This document shows, piece after piece, positions 59,851 through 64,000 of a DNA stretch of 64,000 nt; position 1 is the stretch's first letter, and each line of letters begins with the position of its first letter. The notes under the pieces were generated by a model. The model saw nothing but the letters and a program-made list of their open reading frames with translations. It ran no database searches and had not been told where the DNA came from. The DNA is from Oscillospiraceae bacterium (GTDB lineage Bacteria; Bacillota; Clostridia; Oscillospirales; Ruminococcaceae): assembly GCA_017438745.1 (NCBI GenBank), contig JAFRUS010000103.1, forward strand, positions 21,816 through 85,815, in the 5' to 3' direction. The translations under genes and the position numbers were made by a program.

Positions 59851-60990
59851 TCAGTCTATCGACCAGTTGACCGGTTCCATTCCGTTTGCTTCGAGAAATC
59901 TGTTGGCTTCCGCAAAGTGTCCGCAGCCGAAAAATCCGTGGTAAGCGGACAGCGGACTCGGATGAGCTGAGGCAAGTACAAGATGCTGCTTACCTGTGAT
60001 AAGTTTTCTCTTAGCCTTTGCGTTGTTTCCCCAGAGCAGGAAAACCACCGGTTTTTCACGTTCGTTGAGAAGTGAGATCACACTGTCGGTGAACTTCTCC
60101 CATCCCTTGTCCTTGTGGCTGTTTGCCATTCCGCGGCGTACTGTGAGCACGGTGTTCAGAAGAAGAACACCTGACTTTGCCCAGTTTGTCAGCTCGCCGT
60201 GTTTTCCGCTGTTGTCGATGCCGAGTTCGTCGTTTATTTCCTTGAATATATTTTTAAGTGACGGAGGCGGTTCAACGCCCTTCTTTACGGAAAATGAAAG
60301 TCCGTGTGCCTGATTCGGCTCGTGATACGGATCCTGTCCGAGTATCACAACTTTTACGTCTTCGTACGATGTGTACTTCATCGCATTGAAAATGTCGTAC
60401 ATATCCGGATAGATGGTCTGTGTCTTATATTCCTTTATCAGGAACTTTCTGAGATCCTGATAGTATTCTTTCTGGAACTCGTCCTTAAGGAGTTCGTCCC
60501 ATTCGTTTTCGAAGTTTACCATTTCTGCTCCTATATATTTCTGTATTTTTCTTATACGTCTGAAAAAGCTGCTTAAAAGTTCGCCGCACTCTTCAGACAT
60601 TACTCCTCTGATTATTTCCGGTTTATGGTTGTACGGAAGCTCGAACATCTGCTGCAGTGAGAATACCGAGCCTGCTTTCATGTCGTCCGCTCCGTAGATA
60701 ACCCTTTCCACACGGGAATTGATTATCGCTCCGCAGCACATCGGACACGGTTCAAGTGTCACGTAGAGGTCACATTCGATAAGCCTCCAGCCGCCGAGTT
60801 TTTTACAGGCTTCGTTTATCGCTATGAGTTCTGCATGCGCAAGAGCGTTTTTATCAGATTCACGCCGGTTATATCCTTCTGCAACTATCTCACCGGTCTC
60901 ACGTTTTACGACTACCGCGCCGACAGGTATCTCGCCCATGGAACCTGCGAGCTCCGCAAGTTCGACGGCTCTTTTCATGTACTTTTCCAT
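59851..60990 (-). CDS. tadA-ung: In-frame fusion of tRNA adenosine deaminase (TadA) and uracil-DNA glycosylase (Ung)
   Basis: 379 residues with no stop between two complete enzymes. Residues 1-150 are Tad[13 protein letters not shown] (zinc His and catalytic Glu) and [11 protein letters not shown] (zinc Cys pair); it makes inosine at the wobble base of tRNA-Arg. Residues 157-379 are family 1 [23 protein letters not shown] with the catalytic Asp, and [15 protein letters not shown]; it removes uracil from DNA. The join is [15 protein letters not shown] lies 5 bases before Met 157, so Ung can probably also start on its own. It overlaps the upstream membrane protein gene (ATGA). A real fusion, recent stop loss or a sequencing change are all possible. 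Confidence 0.9.
   Translation of the reverse strand: MEKYMKRAVELAELAGSMGEIPVGAVVVKRETGEIVAEGYNRRESDKNALAHAELIAINEACKKLGGWRLIECDLYVTLEPCPMCCGAIINSRVERVIYGADDMKAGSVFSLQQMFELPYNHKPEIIRGVMSEECGELLSSFFRRIRKIQKYIGAEMVNFENEWDELLKDEFQKEYYQDLRKFLIKEYKTQTIYPDMYDIFNAMKYTSYEDVKVVILGQDPYHEPNQAHGLSFSVKKGVEPPPSLKNIFKEINDELGIDNSGKHGELTNWAKSGVLLLNTVLTVRRGMANSHKDKGWEKFTDSVISLLNEREKPVVFLLWGNNAKAKRKLITGKQHLVLASAHPSPLSAYHGFFGCGHFAEANRFLEANGMEPVNWSID
60520..60532 (-). promoter_or_regulatory. ung: Internal ribosome site and start of the Ung half
   Basis: Reverse strand AGGAGCAGAAATG: a good Shine-Dalgarno at 5 bases from the ATG at 60522, where family-typical Ung begins ([16 protein letters not shown]). It would give a 223-residue Ung. 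Confidence 0.7.
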
Positions 60991-62681
60991 CAGCTTTTCT
61001 TTTCTGCAGTTTCCGGTACCGGTTCAGATGCGGTTTCATCAGTGTCAGCGATGGTTTTCTCTGTAACCGGAACTGTTTCGGAAGCCGGTGCGTTTACTGT
61101 TACAGGTGAGGATTTAAACAGTTTTATTTCATTTATCTTTCTGATCAGAAGATCAGTTCCTGCTCCTGAAAATCCTGTGAGTATAATATAGTACGGCATG
61201 ATGTACTGCGACTTGCCTTCAAATATCATGTGGTAGAGAAATGCGCCTAGAACGATGAGGATGAGCGACGAGCAGAACAGATCCTTTTTCTTAAAGCAAA
61301 CGAATACGCCGGCGAATGCTGACATGAATACGAACAGATGGCATACGTTCATGTATTCCATCAAAGGTGAGTGGCTGTCGCCGCCGTTTGTTTCGATAAC
61401 TGCCTTTCCAAGCTTGCCCGGTTCGGTGCCGTTGTATCTTCCTACAACAAGATTTACCCAGAGTGAAGCGACTGTAGGTTCATTCCACTGTGATGTGTTC
61501 TTTTCGTAGAAGAAGTCATTTGCGTAGCTGTAGTCCGTCATGAACTTATGAACCGATTTCTTTATTCCTTCTCTTGCAAACTCGTCAGCTGCTTTCGGAT
61601 CGTAGTTGTGTGAATCCATGTTCGAGAAGGTGTAGTGGCTGCTGTACCATCCCATTGCGTTGCAGCCGAGTACGCCCTTCGGATCGTCGAGTCCCATTGC
61701 GATATATCCTGTCATAGGGACAGCCGGACCAAGTTCCTTTCCGCTTCTGTGTTCATAGGAAGAAGCGGCGCATGAGAGGACGTTAAGTGAAAGCACTGTC
61801 ATGAGCGCTATGTAGATAACGTCAGAAACTTTACGGCGTACAATGAATTTTATGAATGCCGTTCCGGCAAGAGCTATCAGTGCTATATAGTTGTTTGTCT
61901 TGATAAGGACTGAAAATGCCATGAAAAACACAGACAGGCCGGCGTAGAGGTATTTCTTCTTATTTTCAGTTTCAAAATATTTTATTTCAAAAAGGAGAGC
62001 AAAAAGTACGTTTGCGATGCCCGGTATAACCGCATATACGAATGTGGTGTAAAGGAGCGGCTGAAGTGAAAGCATCATGGTCAGAGCGGACATTATCTGG
62101 ATACGCTTGCTCTTGAAGAGCTTTCCCATGATGAGAATGAGCGCGATATACGCTGCTGCAAGATAGAAAACGTTGATGATCTGGGTGCAGATTATCGTGT
62201 CAGCATTCTTCGCAAAAAGCCTCAGCTGGATCTCGTAGAAGAGCACCATTCCGAGCTGATACGGACAGTTGCTGAAGTAGCGGTCATCCATGAATGAGAA
62301 ATCATCGTGAGCCGCGAGCCAGCCTGCATGTGAAACAAGGTACTGGTCGGCCTGCTGCGAAGCCTGCGATGAAATGACCCAGGCAAGTCCGCAGATGATT
62401 GTCACTGCTGTCAGCAGTCCTGTATAAAGATGAACAGGAGCCTTTTCAAGTTTCGGCATCAGCGCACGGATGATGAGAAGTGCCGCTGTAATGTAGATGC
62501 CGTTGAAAATGAAGTTGTCGTGGTGGTAGCTTATGCCCTCAAACATTTCCTTTGTGCTGGTAAGCACCATCGTATGCATGAAGCTCTCGACAAAGAGAAA
62601 CCCAAGTATCACGACCATCAGTCCGCAGATGATGTTCCGGATATATTCCTCTGACTTCTGTATGTCAAATTTAAATTTCAT
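60990..62681 (-). CDS. Polytopic membrane protein, GT-C-like glycosyltransferase
   Basis: 563 residues from ATG 62681 (AGGAGAGA upstream; the frame to 62714 lacks a site). About eleven membrane helices, an extracytoplasmic loop with [20 protein letters not shown] after the second to third helices, and a soluble loop of about 130 residues before the last helices. The early Asp-rich loop is typical of GT-C enzymes using polyprenyl-phosphate sugars. The C-terminal 50 residues are a Pro/Thr/Glu tail. Substrate unknown. First gene of the reverse group with tadA-ung. Confidence 0.78.
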   Translation of the reverse strand: MKFKFDIQKSEEYIRNIICGLMVVILGFLFVESFMHTMVLTSTKEMFEGISYHHDNFIFNGIYITAALLIIRALMPKLEKAPVHLYTGLLTAVTIICGLAWVISSQASQQADQYLVSHAGWLAAHDDFSFMDDRYFSNCPYQLGMVLFYEIQLRLFAKNADTIICTQIINVFYLAAAYIALILIMGKLFKSKRIQIMSALTMMLSLQPLLYTTFVYAVIPGIANVLFALLFEIKYFETENKKKYLYAGLSVFFMAFSVLIKTNNYIALIALAGTAFIKFIVRRKVSDVIYIALMTVLSLNVLSCAASSYEHRSGKELGPAVPMTGYIAMGLDDPKGVLGCNAMGWYSSHYTFSNMDSHNYDPKAADEFAREGIKKSVHKFMTDYSYANDFFYEKNTSQWNEPTVASLWVNLVVGRYNGTEPGKLGKAVIETNGGDSHSPLMEYMNVCHLFVFMSAFAGVFVCFKKKDLFCSSLILIVLGAFLYHMIFEGKSQYIMPYYIILTGFSGAGTDLLIRKINEIKLFKSSPVTVNAPASETVPVTEKTIADTDETASEPVPETAEKKS

Positions 62682-62719
62682 TTTATCTCTCCTGATACTG
62701 TTTTTTACGTACATTATCT

Positions 62720-62748
62720 ATTTTATCATAAAAATCAGCCGCATACAA
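62720..62748 (-). promoter_or_regulatory. Promoter embedded in a hairpin
   Basis: Reverse strand TTGTAT (62748-62743), 17-bp spacer, TAAAAT (62725-62720). The -35 box lies in the loop and arm of the next hairpin. Confidence 0.5.
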
Positions 62749-62768
62749 GTTATGCGGCTGATTTTTTA
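62731..62768. terminator. Perfect 15-bp hairpin with T runs on both strands
   Basis: AAAATCAGCCGCATA-CAAGT-TATGCGGCTGATTTT, followed by TT. It can act as a terminator in both directions. Confidence 0.75.
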
Positions 62769-62844
62769 CCTATAGGTCGTAAATGGAACACTTTTACGTT
62801 CCGGATTTTGTTGCATCAAGGTACTTCTTCACCCGTGCCGGCCG

Positions 62845-62892
62845 AAGACTGCTATTGAAAAAACGAGCTGCCTTTCGGGGCAGCTCGTTTTA
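62845..62892. repeat. Partial dispersed repeat with hairpin, copy 4
   Basis: GACTGCTATTGAAAAAACGAGCTGCC keeps the GCTATTGAAAAA block of the repeats at 17471, 23085 and 23923, followed by its own hairpin AAACGAGCTGCC/GGCAGCTCGTTT. The hairpin sequence differs between copies, only its position is kept. Confidence 0.5.
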
Positions 62893-62916
62893 TGACCGCG
62901 CCGCAGGCGCCACCTG

Positions 62917-62949
62917 AAAATAAAAGCAGCATGCCGCCGGCATGCTGCT
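62917..62949 (-). terminator. Terminator of the JAMM gene pair
   Basis: AGCAGCATGCC-GCC-GGCATGCTGCT is a perfect 11-bp stem; reverse-strand reading continues into TTTTATTTTC. Confidence 0.85.
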
Positions 62950-62964
62950 GAACAAAGCTATGAA

Positions 62965-63183
62965 TCAATTCATTCTGGCAAGAAGTCTGTTACGCAGATC
63001 TTCCGGAATTTCCTGACCGGTTCCTAAAAGTACGACCGCTCTGCGGATATCTCTTCTTTCATCAGCTTCGCTGATATCTTTGTCAAAGGACATGAGGTCA
63101 ATACCAAGTTCGTCAGCTTGCTGATACAATAATTTTCTTTTGTTGATTTCTTCTTCTGTTAATTTCTCAAATGTTCTTATCAT
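62965..63183 (-). CDS. Small helical protein of 72 residues, partner of the JAMM gene
   Basis: All-helical, charged (EEEINKRKLLYQQADELGID, ISEADERRDIRRAVVLL). It starts 3 bases after the JAMM gene stop, with GAGGTG in the end of that gene as ribosome site. No DNA-binding motif is evident. I do not recognise the family; size and tight linkage would fit an antitoxin or regulatory partner (inference). Confidence 0.65.
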   Translation of the reverse strand: MIRTFEKLTEEEINKRKLLYQQADELGIDLMSFDKDISEADERRDIRRAVVLLGTGQEIPEDLRNRLLARMN

Positions 63184-63186
63184 GTA

Positions 63187-63771
63187 TCATTCACCTCCGT
63201 ATTTGAATATCAAACCGATTTTTTTACAGGTTCTCAGGAATTCCTTGATACATCCGTTTTTATTATTTTGAAAAATATTATCATAGTAGATTAAAGCTTT
63301 TTCTTTTTCAAATGAATCTGATTTGGTAAGAAAATATTGTCTTCCGTTATTACATACAACTGACATCATCAGGATGCTGTCAGATATTAAAAATGACTCG
63401 AGATCTTTTTCTGAAAAAACTGAATTAGCAGGATGATTATGGAAGAAAAGTAAACTGTTTTTAGGTGCACAAATCATAAGATCCTGTGCTTTAGCAGAGT
63501 TTCTGAATGTTATTCCGTTTTGAGTTCCATAAATCACTGTTTTTGACCAGTCAATTAAATTGATGAGCATTCCAACTTCATCACTGTTATTGTTTTTCAT
63601 TGAAAGTGTAAGCAATTCCTGATGAAGATCTCTTATTAATATACTTTCATCTGTGTCAAAATAATCAAGATTTAGAATTTTTATTTTTTCAATTATATCA
63701 GACGTAATAATAAGTTTGGTTTTTCTTTTTTGAAGTTGATTCCATATTTCATTAAAATCTTTATCGCTCAA
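63187..63771 (-). CDS. JAMM/MPN-like domain protein
   Basis: 194 residues from a TTG start with AAGGAG 9 bases upstream. The motif FFHNHPANSVFSEKDLESF fits the JAMM metal site (His-x-His-Pro...Ser-x-x-Asp), as found in bacterial JAB-family isopeptidases and RadC-like proteins. The N-terminal 90 residues are helical and Lys/Asp-rich. The upstream catalytic Glu of JAMM enzymes is not obvious, though several Glu lie in the N-terminal half. Function unknown; two-gene unit with the 72-residue protein. Confidence 0.72.
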   Translation of the reverse strand: MSDKDFNEIWNQLQKRKTKLIITSDIIEKIKILNLDYFDTDESILIRDLHQELLTLSMKNNNSDEVGMLINLIDWSKTVIYGTQNGITFRNSAKAQDLMICAPKNSLLFFHNHPANSVFSEKDLESFLISDSILMMSVVCNNGRQYFLTKSDSFEKEKALIYYDNIFQNNKNGCIKEFLRTCKKIGLIFKYGGE

Positions 63772-63898
63772 TTTAACAGCTCCTTAATTATTATTCTATA
63801 TAAAAAACAATGAATTGTCAAGGCTATATTCGATTAAAACCACATAAATACGCCATTAACGTTACTATTCACGGCCTAATTTTCCCAGCACAAAAGAA

Positions 63899-63950
63899 AA
63901 CAACACCACTGGACCGGTTTTATTACCGGCCTGATGGTGCTGTATTTTTT
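63899..63950. terminator. Hairpin terminator near the right edge
   Basis: CACCACTGGACCGG pairs with CCGGCCTGATGGTG around TTTTATTA, with T-rich flank on the plus strand and T/C-rich flank on the reverse. It follows the partial gene at the edge. Confidence 0.75.
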
Positions 63951-63951
63951 C

Positions 63952-64000
63952 TTATTCACATTCAGCAAATATTTCTTCGACAGTATATGGGTTACCATCA
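63952..64000 (-). CDS. C-terminal end of a gene running off the right edge
   Basis: The last 15 residues (DGNPYTVEEIFAECE) and the TAA stop are inside the window, directly followed by a hairpin terminator. Too short to identify. The reading frame and the terminator make a real gene end likely. Confidence 0.5.
   Translation of the reverse strand, partial: DGNPYTVEEIFAECE

Noticed and set aside
1..64000. tRNA or rRNA genes
   Set aside because: No cloverleaf with TTCGA/ CCA-end pattern or rRNA-like sequence was seen on either strand by eye; a tRNAscan run would settle it.

Overview
The window looks like a chromosomal segment of a fibre-degrading, cellulosome-forming Ruminococcus-type Firmicute (R. 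flavefaciens / R. champanellensis / R. albus group; inferred). The evidence is six proteins with dockerin modules (calcium loops with Asp-x-Asn/Asp-x-Asp-Gly), two of which also carry cohesin-like modules, together with GH11, GH26 and GH130 enzymes, Gram-positive ribosome binding sites (AAGGAGG), consensus TTGACA-17-TATAAT promoters, a Trp T-box leader and Firmicute housekeeping genes (ireB, rqcP, mazG, ychF, yqeG). I saw no rRNA, tRNA, CRISPR array, prophage or complete insertion sequence.

Layout. 0-5.4 kb: end of one cohesin/dockerin protein, a large polytopic membrane protein, and a second cohesin-cohesin-dockerin scaffold protein. 5.5-9.5 kb: ttcA-like gene, then a mannan pair (membrane-anchored CBM35-GH26 mannanase and GH130 phosphorylase). 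9.6-16 kb: ireB, an anchored protein of unknown function, and reverse-strand housekeeping genes (rqcP, hup, mazG, trpS, an aminotransferase). 16.2-27.4 kb: an AT-rich accessory region with a solitary HipA-like kinase, a dockerin-bearing polymorphic toxin with a candidate immunity gene, a dockerin GH11 xylanase, a type III (RNA) toxin-antitoxin locus between two copies of a dispersed repeat, two paralogous HTH-like proteins plus a tiny acidic protein, and a candidate small RNA. 27.5-32 kb: ychF, then a radical SAM/SPASM enzyme next to a secreted dockerin protein with seven exact 19-residue PDYTEPE repeats, and a gene of unknown function. 32.3-39 kb: a giant sortase-type adhesin with about 14 SpaA-like modules. 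39.1-46.1 kb: a complete trpEGDCFBA operon under a Trp T-box. 46.1-49 kb: a lipoprotein gene and an AAA/DUF4143 ATPase gene bracketed by 116-bp direct repeats with 33-bp tandem units. 49-52.7 kb: Rpn-type nuclease, TIM-barrel protein, YqeG phosphatase, VanW protein and a Cys-rich miniprotein. 53-56.7 kb: ECF sigma factor, membrane protein with LRR ectodomain, secreted LRR-dockerin protein. 56.9-62.7 kb: reverse operon with a GT-C-like membrane protein, an in-frame TadA-uracil-DNA glycosylase fusion, a lipoprotein, a degenerate CPBP protein and a D,D-carboxypeptidase. The window ends with a JAMM-domain gene pair and the tail of one more gene.

How the parts work together. Dockerins recur on unexpected partners: a toxin, a radical-SAM-linked repeat protein and an LRR protein as well as the xylanase. 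This suggests the cellulosome (or another cohesin-bearing surface) displays antagonism, modified-peptide and sensing functions as well as hydrolases. The most promising undescribed systems are the rSAM/PDYTEPE-dockerin pair (29.2-31 kb) and the dockerin-polymorphic toxin/immunity pair (17.7-21.7 kb). All family assignments were made by reading the translations, without database searches.
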